64,000 nucleotides of DNA from Dipteris shenzhenensis (taxonomy: Eukaryota > Polypodiophyta > Polypodiopsida > Gleicheniales). The notes beneath the pieces are model-generated. The model saw only the letters and a program-made list of their open reading frames with translations. It ran no database searches and was not told the origin of the DNA. Below, one piece after another: positions 22,650-35,350 of this stretch. The first letter of the stretch is position 1; every line of letters starts with the position of its first letter. The stretch lies in the NCBI GenBank assembly GCA_047967505.1, contig CM106541.1; one strand, given 5' to 3'. The position numbers and the translations under genes were made by a program.

Positions 22650-23880
22650 CAAACATATGAGGAAAAATGTTTATGAAGGTCATGCTCTATACCTTCCGTT
22701 GGACCATCTCTTACCTTGCTTTCTGTACTCCGTGCTTACATCCTCTAGTGCCAGCTTTCAACTCCGCAATGTTTTGAATTCTCTTTCTTTGTTGTCTATC
22801 TCCAAGAACCGTTCTCTTCATTCTTGCTCTTCATAGCTCATTCTTTGTCTTTGAATGCTCTTTGATTTCCCTTTGCAGTTGCTCTTTCAAGTTTGAATTT
22901 ATCGACATTTCTTTCACCTTCTCCATTCTTTCTCCGGACATACAATGTCTTATACATTTTTGCAGTTGAATGTTGAGTCGAAATGTATCCATACATTCCA
23001 TTGTTCCCATCACCCACAAACCTCAATAGTGTTGCCGGATTAGAAAATGGAGGGCTCAAATTTCTCAGTGGACATTTTGGGTAAATCTGTCCATCACACT
23101 ATAAGTCGATATGTTGGGAGCCTGCTCTTCTCATGTTTTCCTTTCTCTGAGCATTTAAAAGTGGAAGCTTTCCTCTTTTCTGTAGTGGTGCATATTATTC
23201 TTCTAAATCAATGTGCAAATGGTGTAGTCGCTTCTTTTGAGGTTCTTCTTCAGCAGCATGGTTGCACGCAGCCATTTCATGAGGGTTAGTTCTTCATCTT
23301 GTCTGCTTTTTATAAAACTCATCTAATCTTTCGCGTAACAATTCAAATATTTTAAAAAAAATAGATTAGTTATGGCATGATGGGTTCTTTATGAGAGGCC
23401 TCCGGAATGCTGTCGAAAGTCGAAAGAGATGCAAAATCTATATGGAGAGAGAATCTATATCGAGAGTTTAATGTGGCATCTTCTCAATTATTTGAAAGGA
23501 CTATTTTATTCCTTTCTAGACTGACACACATGTAGTCCTGAACTGATAGATATCCATATTTTATTACTTTCTCCACATTTTAGAAGAGAGAAAAGAGAAA
23601 ATAGCGAATTTCTTATAGGGCCCCAAAATGAGCTCCCTTTTTTCCTAATGAGGCGTGCAAAGAGCTTGAAAACTTTTCATTAACACCATAAATTAAGAAA
23701 TGGGTTTGGTTAACTCTTTTCAATTGAATTGATTATGTTAAGCCCACTACAAAATTAATCAGGATTGTGTAGTTATCTTGGGAGTCATGCACTTAAGTAA
23801 ACCTTTTTTCAAAAGTAAATTAGCATGATTGTTTCGGTTTCATCCTTGTGAAAAGCAAAGAAGAATGTAATAGAGTAAGT
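22650..23880. other. no gene seen
   Basis: Pyrimidine-rich and AT-rich sequence. Frames at 22831-23059 (minus, Lys/Glu-rich) and 23047-23289 show no motifs. Confidence 0.5.
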
Positions 23881-23888
23881 TTCATGAG

Positions 23889-24480
23889 TTGAATGTTGAA
23901 TTTCTCATTAGTCATACAAATGTCAAAGTTCATATAAACATTCAAGTACTATTTACCTTGGCCATCAATAGTTACTTATATCATGTTAAGATTTCAATTG
24001 CATGGATGTTCCCTCTTTGCCTAACAAGAAAGGAAACTCATATGCATGCTTTTTGGGATTGCCCATCCATGTACATGCTGTGGAAAAAAGTTTACAGATG
24101 GCTAGCTGACTACTCAGTTTTCATTTAACTTTCATGGAAAACAGCCTCGCTAGATGACAAAAGTTCAATGAATGATGTAGAGTATTCAATGTGGTAATTA
24201 TTCAAAGCAACGGTGATTGCCCTTGTTTGGAAGAGGTGCAACAGGATAGTCTTCAACGAAGGAGATCGTGGAGAGCTCACCCTGCATGAAATTATGGATA
24301 ATGTTACCATCTCTTTGAGATATTTTGATAAGTTGCCAGCTTACAGCCAAATAGCTGCCATTTCAAGGTTAACTTGAATTTGCAGATTGTCTGACAATCT
24401 TGAAGTCCTCCACCTACCCTACATAGGGTTTTTGTATTTTTTCCTTCAATAAAGATTTCTTTTTTTCTCGCAAAAACAAC
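23889..24480 (+). mobile_element. L1-type LINE, 3' end only
   Basis: The frame at 23889-24128 contains F-P-L-C-L-T-R-K-E-T-H-M-H-A-F-W-D-C-P, the zinc-binding block at the C-terminus of plant L1 ORF2 (first Cys replaced by Phe). After a frameshift, 24205-24350 reads A-T-V-I-A-L-V-W-K-R-C-N-R-I-V-F-N, the W-x-x-R-N-x-x-V-F block. The end is 'ttcaataaagatttc' and a T-rich tail near 24460. Confidence 0.8.
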
Positions 24481-24939
24481 ACTTTTTCAAGTATCTATTC
24501 AAAATATATCTTGTTTTCACTATGCAAGCTCATAAAAATTAGTGGCTTGAATTAATTAGAATTGTGAATGAAATTGATAGCTAATCAAATATCGGCCCAT
24601 TACAGTTAGCATAATCTTTGTGCTATGCATAGTACATACTACATAATAGTACTTAATGTAGCTTTTATTATTAGAATAAGAGATTCAATGGGAGTTTGAT
24701 TGACATGAACTCACATCATACACATACAATAAACAATTTATAGTAAACCTTATCAATTGCATAGTTAAAATACATTAATAAGGTACTAGTACATGGATGG
24801 AAAATTTCAAGAGATTTTTATGTGTAACAAATTTTATATAGATCGATCTTTGTTGAGTAGCTTTCTTTCACCTCATGGCTCATTAAGGCAATGCTAATAT
24901 ATAAAATAATAAGATATGTTTAAAGGGAGACTAATAGAG

Positions 24940-25215
24940 TACCAATCTCAGTTGTGGAATATCTTTCAAGCTATAATTGTCCAACAAATTTGGCGAATCA
25001 GGAATGATTTGGTGTTTCGACATATGTGCATTTCCTTGGATTCTTGGTCCTTGCTTTGGCACAAGATTGTATATTAGGGAAACCATTTCTTAGATCTTAA
25101 GATTGCTAGAAGAGCCCTAGAGGTTGTTGTGTAACTTAGGTTGACTTAGACTAATAGTTGTACTTTCCTTTTAGTAATTTTAATTTCCTTTCTTGCATGA
25201 AAAAATTGAGAATAG
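24940..25215 (+). mobile_element. second LINE 3' fragment
   Basis: Q-Q-I-W-R-I-R-N-D-L-V-F-R-H is read at about 24989-25030, then D-S-W-S-L-L-W-H. This is the same terminal L1 block as in the fragment 0.7 kb to the left, but from a different copy because the sequences diverge. Confidence 0.65.
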
Positions 25216-25371
25216 TAAGAAGATATCTTTAAAGCTAAATAAATCCTTAAAACTTGAAAATGAAAAATCATTATATGGTACTTTCAATTAATTTTTTTGA
25301 TGGCCTGAATATGCAACTCCCCATGATATCTCACTATTTAATTAAAAGGATTTTCATGGGTACAAATAACT

Positions 25372-25373
<2 letters not shown>

Positions 25374-25411
<38 letters not shown>
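25374..25411. repeat. (GA)n microsatellite
   Basis: About 19 GA units. Confidence 0.97.
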
Positions 25412-25413
<2 letters not shown>

Positions 25414-27596
25414 TGCAAGCATTTTGGGTAGCTCTTGCATGTATTAGATCTATACAAAATGTTACACCCTAATCCATATCATTTTGAATGGCAAGGCCTC
25501 CACCAAGTGATTATGTATTTTTAGTATAATCATGTGATAGCTATAGAGTCTAGTAGATGAGAATGAAGATGCACAAATGGGAAGGTTTATGATAAAAATG
25601 TAGATGGCATATCATTCATAGATTATGTGGTCACAATCTACATACATGATTCTAGTAAACCAAGATTTGCATGATATGCAAAAAAACTCATTAGCATATT
25701 TTTAGAAATATTAGAAAATAAAAATTGAAATTACAAAATTTAAACCATTGAAAACAAAACATTGAGAAAATTAGGTTTTCAAATTTACCCTAATGTGTTA
25801 AACTTTAAAAATGAAAGAATCACCCCATTAAGAAAATATTAGACCTTTTAATTTTTTAATTGATATCATCTTAGGTTGTAGCTCTATTTCTACAAGCAAA
25901 AGCCTAGTTGCTCGTTAAAATGTAACTAAATTCTCTTTGATGTAGCTCTCACTCACACAAATCATTTGCCTATATTATACCCAACAGCAAATTTCTTACA
26001 CTTGCACATTTTATTCGATCAAATTCTCTTTGATAGAGCTCTCACTTACACAAGGAATTTGCCTATTTTATACCCAATATCAAATTTCTCGCACTTGCAT
26101 AAAGTCTAAATTATTTTTCCAATATTTGAATGAAAAAGTTCATCACATGAATGACCTAACAATGCCTTAAGCCATGCATTAAGTGGTGCAATAATGAGAG
26201 CTTAATGGGAACACTTTAAATCAAGTAGCAACCTAATCAATTATTAGGGCAAGCCTAAAATCCAAGTACAACCAAGAAAGGGCACTAGCAAGCAAAAAGA
26301 TGGAAGCATATTAAAAGAAATTCGAGGAGGAGAATGGGAGATGTAAACTAAGGCATCATCACAAGGGTGGGAGCTTCCTCTTGTGTTATTTTCATACAAA
26401 TGGAAATGGATTATGTGTATCAATGAAAGTTGTAGTCCAGTGACATGAATTCCTCAAATGGATCATTTTAAATATCAACAAATCCTAAGGAAATGTCACA
26501 TCCCTTTGCTATGATGGACAAACAATAATCTTCCCTTAGCCTAAAAACCTTTTAAATTTGTAGCATCAAACTAAAATCATTCCCTTTGATATAAAAAGAG
26601 TGGAGGGATGGCAAGGTAAATGGTGCTTTTGAATTACAACATCCTATGTGGCATAAAGTTCATCAGTAATACTTTTAGCTTGGAATTGAGCCACAAAGAC
26701 TATTTTACTAATATATTTGGAAAAATCCCTTGATTTTGGATGAATCCAATCATTTTTTTCTACCCTCCTCTCTCTTCTATTTTGCTCCTTTGCTACCCTA
26801 TTCGCTCCTCTCATCCTTTCCCTTTTTTGTCCCTCTTCCTCACTCCCATTCTTACATGGTGTCAAGATTCGTGACACCCATTCTCAAACCTTAGTTTCAC
26901 GCTACATACTTTTTTGGCTATATTATCCTACCCACACCATTAAAGAAAATGATAAGTCTTAATTCTTTTTTTCTTTACGTCCTTTTGAAAATAATTAATC
27001 ATATAAAAATTTAGTAATCTAAAATTTAAATGTCCACATATGTAATGAGGTGAATATTTATTTTTTTATTGTTAATTAAAATAAACTCTATATTAGTAAC
27101 CTATCATGTTCACATGGTCCAAGCTTGAATCCATTTTATACAAAATATGTAGTACTCATGTAGTAAAAGCAATTAATGAAATGTTCATTAAAAAGCATAG
27201 GCTATTCAACATTCAATGTGTTTTAATAAGACTACATTGCAATGCAATCATAAAGATTCCCTTGCAAGGTAATATTTTCTTATGCTTACTCCATATCTTA
27301 GAAGGTGTTATTATTAAGGATAAGTTTTCTTACATAACCAATCCTTGTAACCTCAGCAACAGTACTATTCTTTTCATTTAGATCAAATCCCCTTATTATA
27401 TCTTCACTTTCATGTACTTTATAGACATTTTATCATGATTAATTTCAAACATTTCATCCCCCATCCATATTGGAAAAATGGTTTCACTTGTTCTTACAAG
27501 AATAAAGTTACCTTCTTGCACATCAATCTCAAGGTTGAAAGCTTCCTTTTGCTTATTTCATGTTAGACCACTATGATAGTTAATGTTCTCTATGTA

Positions 27597-27672
27597 TACA
27601 TGTGTGTGTGTGTGTGTGCGCACGTGTGCATGCATGCGTGTGTGCGTGCGTGCATGCGTGTATGCATGCGTG

Positions 27673-27718
<46 letters not shown>

Positions 27719-27722
27719 TGTG
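27597..27722. repeat. (GT)n/(GTGC)n compound microsatellite
   Basis: GT runs at both ends with a GC-richer middle of 'gtgcatgcatgcgtg' type words. Confidence 0.97.
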
Positions 27723-28507
27723 TTTGCTTTCTTAGAAAATGGATCACATTCTCCCACATAATTTTTAAGATAAGGAAAGGAGGTCAGTTCACTAAAAAGG
27801 TGCCAAGATGGTGGTTTATTGGTGCCTTAAGGGATTTGTATAGGTGAGCTTTTAAGAAAAGTAGGTGAGCTTTCAAGAAAAGGAAAAGACAGGGGTAAGG
27901 GGTACAACAAAAAGACGATGGGATGGGGGTATGTGGCTCTTAGATGCATATTTCAAAAGGGGATATGCAGTTGCAAGATGGGGATCATGGTGTTTTGGCC
28001 ACTGGAACTCAAGTTTGAGCATTAAAACCCATGTTCAAATTCAAAGGTTGATCACTTTCAAGAGTTGTTCTCCATATGTTTGAAAATCAATTAGTATTAG
28101 TCTCTCCGCCCCACGAAGGAATCAATTCACATAAGGTACTAAAAAATTATGCGATTAGCCTATGTTAGTCCAAACATTTAAAGCCCCCCCCGCCTACCCT
28201 AGATTAATCTCCTTCTCAATCTATCTTAGTGATTACACTCGTAGAATCTCAACATTTATCATACCATGTGGGGAGATCTTGATCAATTCAAGATCTCTGA
28301 TAGATAAGGAAAGCATGGATCTCACTTTCTACTAGAAAACTAGCTGCAGCAATATGAATCTTTGCTCTCATGACTCCCCTCCTAATTCATCACAATCTTG
28401 TTCCAAATTACAATATGAATTCTTCATATAACAAATTGGAGATCACATCTTAGAGCTCCAATCATGGCCTTAGCTTTTCTCGCCATGCCCCCTCCACCCA
28501 TTTGAGG

Positions 28508-28678
28508 TGTGGGGGTTAAAGGTCACTGTGCCTTAACCCCAGTTATGTACAATACTCAAACACATATATAAATGAATGAAAAAGAAGATTAGGGTGGTTC
28601 TGCACCCACCAAAACTTGTGTGGCTCTCTGTCTCTCTCTCTCCTTCTTCCATTCTTGCTTCCGTTGAGAGCACTCTCA
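28508..28678 (+). repeat. 5' LTR of the copia element
   Basis: 171 bp, short for copia. AT-rich 'acatatataaatgaatg' near 28561-28580 is the TATA candidate; a (CT)n run near 28630 follows. Confidence 0.95.
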
Positions 28679-28680
28679 AC

Positions 28681-28692
28681 TGGTATCAGAGC
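28681..28692 (+). promoter_or_regulatory. primer-binding site (iMet tRNA)
   Basis: TGGTATCAGAGC, two bases after the LTR, exact match to the plant copia primer site. Confidence 0.95.
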
Positions 28693-30117
28693 CCGGGTGA
28701 TCTAGCTGAGCGTGCGTGAATGCTTGAAGCTCAGCAGCTCTGTGGGAGGAAGGAGAAGCTCTGTGGGAAGCTTTGTGGGTGACTTTACTTGCATCTGAGT
28801 GTGCAGAGACCTTGGAAGAACCTTTGGAAAAGTCACTCTGGCTTTGCGAAGTGGTTTTGAGAGCCTGTTAAGAGCTTTCAAAGAAAAAGTCGTTTTTTGA
28901 GCTTTTCCCTGTTCCGTTCGATGACAGAGACTCCGTATTGACTTGTGGAGGCAACTATTGCTTGCTTTTGGTGTCCACATTACTTCAGGAGCTTGGAAAC
29001 ACCTTCATTCTTGAATCTGGGATCATTTCAGTGGATTTCTGACTCACTGTATCAGTTCCTGCGTTTTTTGCCCGGGTGTTGGAACTCAAGTTTGGAGCAA
29101 CCATTTGTAGATCTGTCAGTTCTGGTGGACTCAGGAGGTCCTAAAACTTCTATGTTGCTCATCATTCGCACTCCGGTGGAGTTTACAGATAGCTCTGTTT
29201 CCAAAAACTTTTTTCAGTCCGTGTGTTGGACCCAGTGATTGAGACCACGGTTTCCAAAACCGTCTGTCCCATTGCGTTCCGGACGCCCAAAAACCCCTAC
29301 CTATCAGTTCTTGCGTGAATCGGTGGAGGATTTTTAGAGTTATAAATCTCTGTGTATTCGATTTCGTCTCTCTGTTATGCATTTTTCATGCTAAGGTTTT
29401 GAAACCTTAGATTTATGCCACATGGCAGTGGATAAGTGTTAACTCCCATTTCTCATTCATCGGTTGGGATTTTGGAGTTCTGGCAGAAGAGAGATATTTG
29501 CAGATTTTCTTACTGAGTCCGATTATGCAATGGCGCCCATGTTTTGAAGCATCTCAGGTTCTATTTTCAGTAGCGCTCATTACCGTGGGACTATGATTTC
29601 TTGAGCATACCTTATGTAGATCACTCTGGTTGCAGTTTGAGCAGTGTGCGCTCATTCGTGGTATGCATTGGGTTGCAGTGGATGATTTATAGGCCATTTG
29701 GATGCATTGCGGTCCTTATTGGATGTGCTGATAGGCCCAAATTACCTTGTGGGATGCTATTTTTTATGGACGCTTTGCACATGGATGCTATTTTAAGCTG
29801 AGGGACAGCTTTGACACATTGCAGGTAATGCACTGATAGTGCTATGCTCTCTAGGATGAGACATTATTGATGCATATGCCAGTGGACAGTGTTTATGCTT
29901 GAGTCATTTGGCACTTATTGGCATTTTCTTTTGGGCCAGATTTGCTCATATGGATGCATAGTATATGCACATGAGTCAGATGCATCTTTTGATGCTTTGA
30001 GCTTTGAATTTTGGTGATATTTCACTCTATTGTGGCATACACATTTGGGTGCACCTGGTATTTGGTGTGATTCTCTCTTGCAGGCACTAGCATTTGGGAT
30101 TTTGCTTTATTTGCATC

Positions 30118-33100
30118 ATGGCATCCTCTTCCATGCCTGAAAAGGAGTTTTTCAGCATTAAAAAGTTTGATGGGACAAACTTTTCTTTGTGGAAAGAACA
30201 GATAAGGGATGTGCTTATTCAAAAGAAGCAGATTAAACCCTTGGCAGGGATTGAAGCTAAGCCTGCAAATATGTCTGAGGATGATTGGAATGAGTTGGAT
30301 GCATTAGCAAAGTCTACTATTAGACTTCATCTTGCAGAGTCAGTTTATTTCACAGTAGTAAATGAGCAGACTACGGAAGATTTGTGGAAGAAACTGTGTG
30401 CCACTTATGAGAAGGAAACTGCCTCTAATAAAGTTTACCTCATGAAGAGGTTGTTTGAGCTGCAGATGAAGGAAGGGGTCTCCATTGCTTCTCACTTGAA
30501 TGAATTCAATATTATTTTCAGCCAACTTCAGGCTCAGAAAATGAATTTTGATGCGGAGACTAAGGCAATATTTCTCTTATGTTCATTGCCATCCTCATGG
30601 GATACCTTCCGTACAGCTGTCAGTAACTCTGCACCTGGTGGAGTACTGAAATTTGATGATGTTGTGGGTAGCTTGTTGGCCGAGGAGATTAGACGGAAGT
30701 CTATGGATGGCAACAAGCAGGATGCAGCCTTAAATGTGCAAAGGGGCAGATCACAGTTCAGGGGGAAGTCCCAAGAAAGAGGGAAGTCTCGTAGCAAATC
30801 CAGGGCACGGAACATTGAGTGTTACCATTGTGGCAAGAAGGGCCATATGAAAAAGGATTGCTACAAGTTGAAAAGAGAGCAAAAGGATAAGAAAAAGAAT
30901 GCAAATTGGGGTGCAAATCAAAAGGAAGAGAGTCCAAGGGAGGACAAAGGAAAAGTGAAGATCGAGGAGATCAATGCAGTCACACGTGATAGTGACAATG
31001 ATGTTCTCTTCATGTCTAGTTTATCTGCAGAGTTGCTTACCACTTCAGATGATGCATATTCCCAGGATTGGATTTTGGATTCTGGTGCTTCATTCCATGT
31101 TACTCCCCATAGGGAATGGTTCTCCACTTATGACAGTGGAAAGACAGGTTGTGTGCATCTTGGAAATGACTATGCATGTGACATAGTGGGAGCAGGTGAC
31201 ATAAAGTTTTCTTTTGCAAATGGGTCTGCATTTGTTTTGAAACATGTGAGACATGTGCCTAAGCTGACCAAGAGTCTTATTTCAGTGGGTCAGCTAGATG
31301 ATGCTGGTTTTCACACCACTTTTGGCTTTCAGAGTTGGAAAATTCAAAAGGGCTCTATGCTTTTGGCCAGGGGTGCCAAGTGTGGGACTTTATATCCCTT
31401 ACATGTATCAGGGGTATTTGATCATGTTGTTGCAATAACCGAGCAGCCAAGCACTTCTTTGTGGCATTGCAGGTTGGGGCACATGAGCCAGAATGGAATG
31501 AAACTCTTATGCCGTTTGGGTTATGTACCGCATTTGAGTTTCTTTGATTTTGAATTTTGTGAGCATTGTCTCTATGGGAAGCAGACTAAATCAGCCCATA
31601 AAAGAAGGGGAAAGAAAGAGTTTGAAATGCTTGATTTGGTGCATTCAGACGTATGTGGTCCCATGCCTACACGGTCATTAGGCGGGGCTGAATACTATGT
31701 GACATACATTGATGATGCAACTAGGAAAGTGTGGGCTTATGCTATAGCTCGGAAGAGTGATGTATTCCAGGTATTTCAAAAATGGCTGGCCTTGGTTGAG
31801 AATCAGTCAGGTAGAATGCTTAAATGCCTACGGACTGACAATGGTGGAGAGTATCTCTCTCATGACTTTCAGCATTTCTGTGATACACGTGGGATTAAGA
31901 GGGAGCTCACATCCCCTCGTACTCCAGAGCAAAATCCAGTTGCAGAGAAGATGAACCGTACCATTCAAGAAAGGTTGCAATGCATGCTTTCCAATGCAAG
32001 TCTTTCTGGTGGTTTTTGGGCTGAGGCAATGAAGACTGCAGTGCATGTGATCAATAGATCACCTAGTAAGAGTTTGGATGGTGGTATTCCTGAAGAGGCA
32101 TGGAGTGGCAAGAAGCCCTCTTACTCTCATTTGCGTATATTTGGGTGTGAGGCATATGCACATGTGCCAAAAGAGCTTCGAAAGAAGCTAGATCCTAAGT
32201 CTAGGAAATGCATCTTTCTAGGTTATGGTGAAAGTGGAGAGATGGGCTATCGTCTCTGGGATCCAGAAGCAAAGAAGATCATACGCAGCCATGATGTGGT
32301 CTTCAATGAGAAGAAGATGCATAAGGCACCCATGAGGGATGTGGAAATGAGGAGAATCACTTTCCAGGATGTGAATCCACGTGCATATGTTGATAGACAG
32401 CAAGCTGTCCATGCACCAAATGTGCAAGAAATGGTACAACCAAGTACTCCCACAGGTATACAATCAAGGGTAGATGATGGATCATCTATTGGTGGAAATG
32501 ATGAGCCAAATGTGGCTGATATGCAAGTGGGACAGCAAGCTGAAATGCCATTGAGAAGATCATCTAGAGTGTCTAGACCGCCTGATAGGTTTGTTCCAGG
32601 GGTAGACTATGCGATGCTTACTGATTGCGGGGAGCCTTCTTGCTACAGAGAGGCTATGATGCGTGAGGATCAACACAAGTGGGAGTATGCTATGCAATCA
32701 GAGATGAGTTCACTTATGAAGAATAAGACTTGGGACTTGGTTTCTTTGCCACATGGAAAGAAAGCATTGCCATGTAAATGGGTCTACAAAATGAAGGTCA
32801 CAGGTGATGATGTGCCTAGGTACAAGGCCCGTTTGGTTGCTAAAGGGTTCAAGCAAGAGAAGGGTGTGGACTTTGATGAGATATTCTCTCCGGTTGTGAA
32901 GATGACCACACTTAGATGCATGCTTGGACTAGTGGCAGTAAAGGATATGGAGCTTATGCAAATGGATGTCAAGACAGCTTTCTTGCATGGGGATTTGCAT
33001 GAGGACATTTACATGGTGCAGCCGGAAGGCTTTGAAGAAAAGGGCAAAGAGCATTTAGTTTGCAAGCTGAAAAAGAGTCTCTATGGTCTTAAGCAAGCAC

Positions 33101-34182
33101 CTAGAGAATGGTATCAGAAGTTTGATGCTTTCATTCGGTCCCAGGGTTTCAGACGGAGTGAAATTGATCACTGCCTCTACACTAAAAGGGCTAAGGATAA
33201 TAGCCTAATAATCCTGGCACTATATGTGGATGATATGCTATTGGCTAGCAAGAATACTTATGAGCTAGATGCATTAAAGGCCAAGTTGCATGAGGCCTTT
33301 GATATGAAGGATTTGGGACTTGCAGGTCATATTCTTGGTATGCGCATCACTCGTGATCAGAGTAGGAAACTCCTTTGGCTTTCACAAAAAGAGTATGTTA
33401 CAAAAGTATTGCAGCGTTTCAATATGGAGGGGGGGAAGGCAGTGAGTACTCCATTGCCTCCATATGTGAAACTGAGTCATACAGATAGTCCCAAATCAGA
33501 TGAGGAGAGGGCCATGATGGCCAAGGTTCCTTATGCATCAGCAGTTGGGAGTCTTATGTATGCTATGATAGCTACTAGACCAGACATTGCATTTGCAGTG
33601 GGAGTTGTTAGCTGGTATATGGCTAATCCAGGAAAGAGGCATTGGGAGGCAGTTAAGTGCATCATGAGGTACATGAAGGGTACCAAGGAGATGTGCATTT
33701 GCTTTGGTAAAGGAGACATGCGTGTACTTGGGTACACAGATTCAGACTATGTAGGGCATGTGGATAGTAGGAGATCCACTTCTGGTTATGTGTTCACCTT
33801 TGCAGGTGGTGCAGTGTCGTGGATGTCTCGTGCACAGAAGTGCGTGGCTTTGTCTACCACAGAGGCTGAGTATGTTGCAGCCACATAGGGTTGCAAGGAG
33901 GCTATATGGCTTGATCGGCTAGTGGGAGATTTGGGGATTCATACAGGTGTACCGACATTGCATAGTGATTCCATGAGTGCTATTCAGCTAGCACGGAATC
34001 CGGTCTTTCATGCAAAGACCAAACACATTGAGGTCAGGTACCATTTCATCAGGGAGGTACTTGAGGACAAGCGCATAGAGCTTGTCAAGGTTCATACAGA
34101 TGATAACCCTGCAGATATGCTGACGAAGAGTCTACCTAGTCAGCGGTTTGAGTATTGTCGTGTATTGATGGGCATTGGATAG
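30118..34182 (+). pseudogene. copia Gag-Pol polyprotein, one in-frame stop
   Basis: ATG at 30118 (MASSSMPEKEFFSIKKFDGT) opens a frame of 1,354 codons interrupted only by TAG at codon 1257 (33886). Gag: residues 1-250 with zinc knuckle C-Y-H-C-G-K-K-G-H-M-K-K-D-C at 235-248. Protease: W-I-L-D-S-G-A-S, catalytic Asp 321. Integrase: zinc-binding H-C-R-L-G-H from 450, catalytic D511, D574 and E610. Reverse transcriptase: K-A-R-L-V-A-K-G-F to Y-V-D-D at 1036-1039. RNase H: T-D-S-D-Y to the end, with T-K-H-I-E-V-R-Y-H-F-I-R after the stop. The stop falls in the conserved A-E-Y-V-A-A-T-x-G-C-K-E-A block; glutamine or glutamate is usual there, so one base change explains it. Domain order PR-INT-RT-RH is copia. 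All catalytic residues I checked are present. Confidence 0.95.
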
Positions 34183-34235
34183 TATGCTCACTGGTTGTTC
34201 TCCCTTAAAGGCACATTGTCCTTTAAGTGGGAGGT

Positions 34236-34406
34236 TGTGGGGGTTAAAGGTCACTGTGCCTTAACCCCAGTTATGTACAATACTCAAACACATATATAAA
34301 TGAATGAAAAAGAAGATTAGGGTGGTTCTGTACCCACCAAAACTTGTGTGGCTCTCTGTCTCTCTCTCTCCTTCTTCCATTCTTGCTTCCGTTGAGAGCA
34401 CTCTCA
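34236..34406 (+). repeat. 3' LTR of the copia element
   Basis: 171 bp, preceded by purine tract 34225-34235, followed by TGAGG target duplication. Confidence 0.95.
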
Positions 34407-34599
34407 TGAGGTTGCATCCCTAATCCATAGCCATCAAAATCATGGCTACATACATTGCTAATCCCACAAGAATCACATTGCTAAGTCTTTTGGAGTGTAG
34501 GATGGCACCTCTATAAAAAGGAAGCACAAGAAAGTCACTGACCACATAAAATTTTATAATCTCTAAATTTGAGAGCCCTTGTTTGCACAAACATACAAA

Positions 34600-35335
34600 A
34601 AAACAGTGCCAGAGAAGCACAAAATACCCCACTTGTTCTACACAAATGCAGCAAAGGACACCCACAACAATTACGTCTTTGAAACATTGCAAACAACACC
34701 TGAGACATTCAATGCCGTCGACCACAAGAAAGGACATGCAGCAAAAAAATAGGGTTCCCGGAAGACACAAGAAAAACAGCGGATTTGCATTAAAAAACTC
34801 AAACTCCAGGTAGGGATGATCGTCGAAATATGCTCTAGAAACTTGGACATTGCAGATGGCATAGTCAATGGGGCAGAGGCAATATACAAAAAGTCACAGA
34901 ACGACAACAACACCGAGACGTTGTGGGTGGAATTCACAAACACCAAACCAAGACAAATTGCACCAGCGCAACAACGAAGCAAATGCAATGAACATGTGCA
35001 AACACATTGGACACCTATATCTAAAATAACACGGGAGTTTCAAATAGGGAACAACAAACTAAACAACGCCACAAGGAAATAGCTCCCAATCCAGCCAGCT
35101 GCTGCAAGAACAATCCATCGATCGCAAGATTCACACTAGAATCCGTTGCAGTCGACCCTACAGGCATGCAAACACACGGCTTGCTATACACAACTTTGTC
35201 ACAAGTCAGAGACCCACAACGGCTTTACTTGCTAGAAAGCATACAAGCAAATCACATAAAAATAGACAGAGTTGTTCTTCTCGAGATCAAGCGCTTGCAA
35301 ACACAGCGCATGTGGCCATTTGAACCGTAGGCTAT
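34600..35335 (+). pseudogene. PIF1-like helicase C-terminus (Helitron-type)
   Basis: Piecewise plus-strand frames give F-Y-T-N-A-A-K-D-T-H-N-N-Y (34628 on), then V-E-I-C-S-R-N-L-D-I-A-D-G-I-V-N-G-A (from 34822) and L-W-V-E-F. Further on, across a frameshift near 35085, come R-T-I-H-R-S-Q (about 35109), V-D-P, H-G-L-L-Y-T and R-V-R-D-P-Q-R-L-Y-L-L. These are the N-x-x-x-N-G, T-I-H-R/K-S-Q-G and Y-T-A-L-S-R-V/C motifs of the C-terminal half of PIF1/Helitron helicases. At least two stops or frameshifts occur. The helicase would unwind DNA during rolling-circle transposition. It runs into the endonuclease-like block that follows, which points to a Helentron rather than a cellular PIF1. Confidence 0.7.
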
Positions 35336-35350
35336 ACAGGCCTAGTCACT

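Larger units (their letters stand above)
25216..28500. other. AT-rich gene desert with two microsatellites
   Basis: No motif-bearing frame on either strand. The window between 25.9 and 26.1 kb repeats 'aaattctctttgat.gagctctcactcacacaa' twice (about 25929 and 26021). The LTR element starting at 28508 was inserted at its right end. Confidence 0.5.
28508..34406 (+). mobile_element. young near-intact Tnt1/Tork-like copia retrotransposon
   Basis: Complete structure, 5.9 kb. LTRs are 28508-28678 and 34236-34406 (171 bp each, TGTGGGGG...CTCTCA). The target duplication TGAGG lies at 28503-28507 and 34407-34411. A perfect iMet primer site is at 28681-28692, and a purine tract AAGTGGGAGGT ends next to the 3' LTR. 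The LTRs differ at one base I could find (C/T in 'ttctgYaccc'), so insertion was recent. One long polyprotein frame has a single internal stop. The untranslated leader from primer site to ATG is long (about 1.4 kb). Confidence 0.95.

Noticed and set aside
30340-33737. Several open frames of 60-90 codons antisense or out of frame to the copia polyprotein
   Set aside because: Shadows of a clearly coding frame.
34583-34813. 76-codon plus frame over the helicase region
   Set aside because: It is one frame off from the helicase motifs (F-Y-T-N-A-A-K-D-T-H-N-N-Y), which are the meaningful reading.
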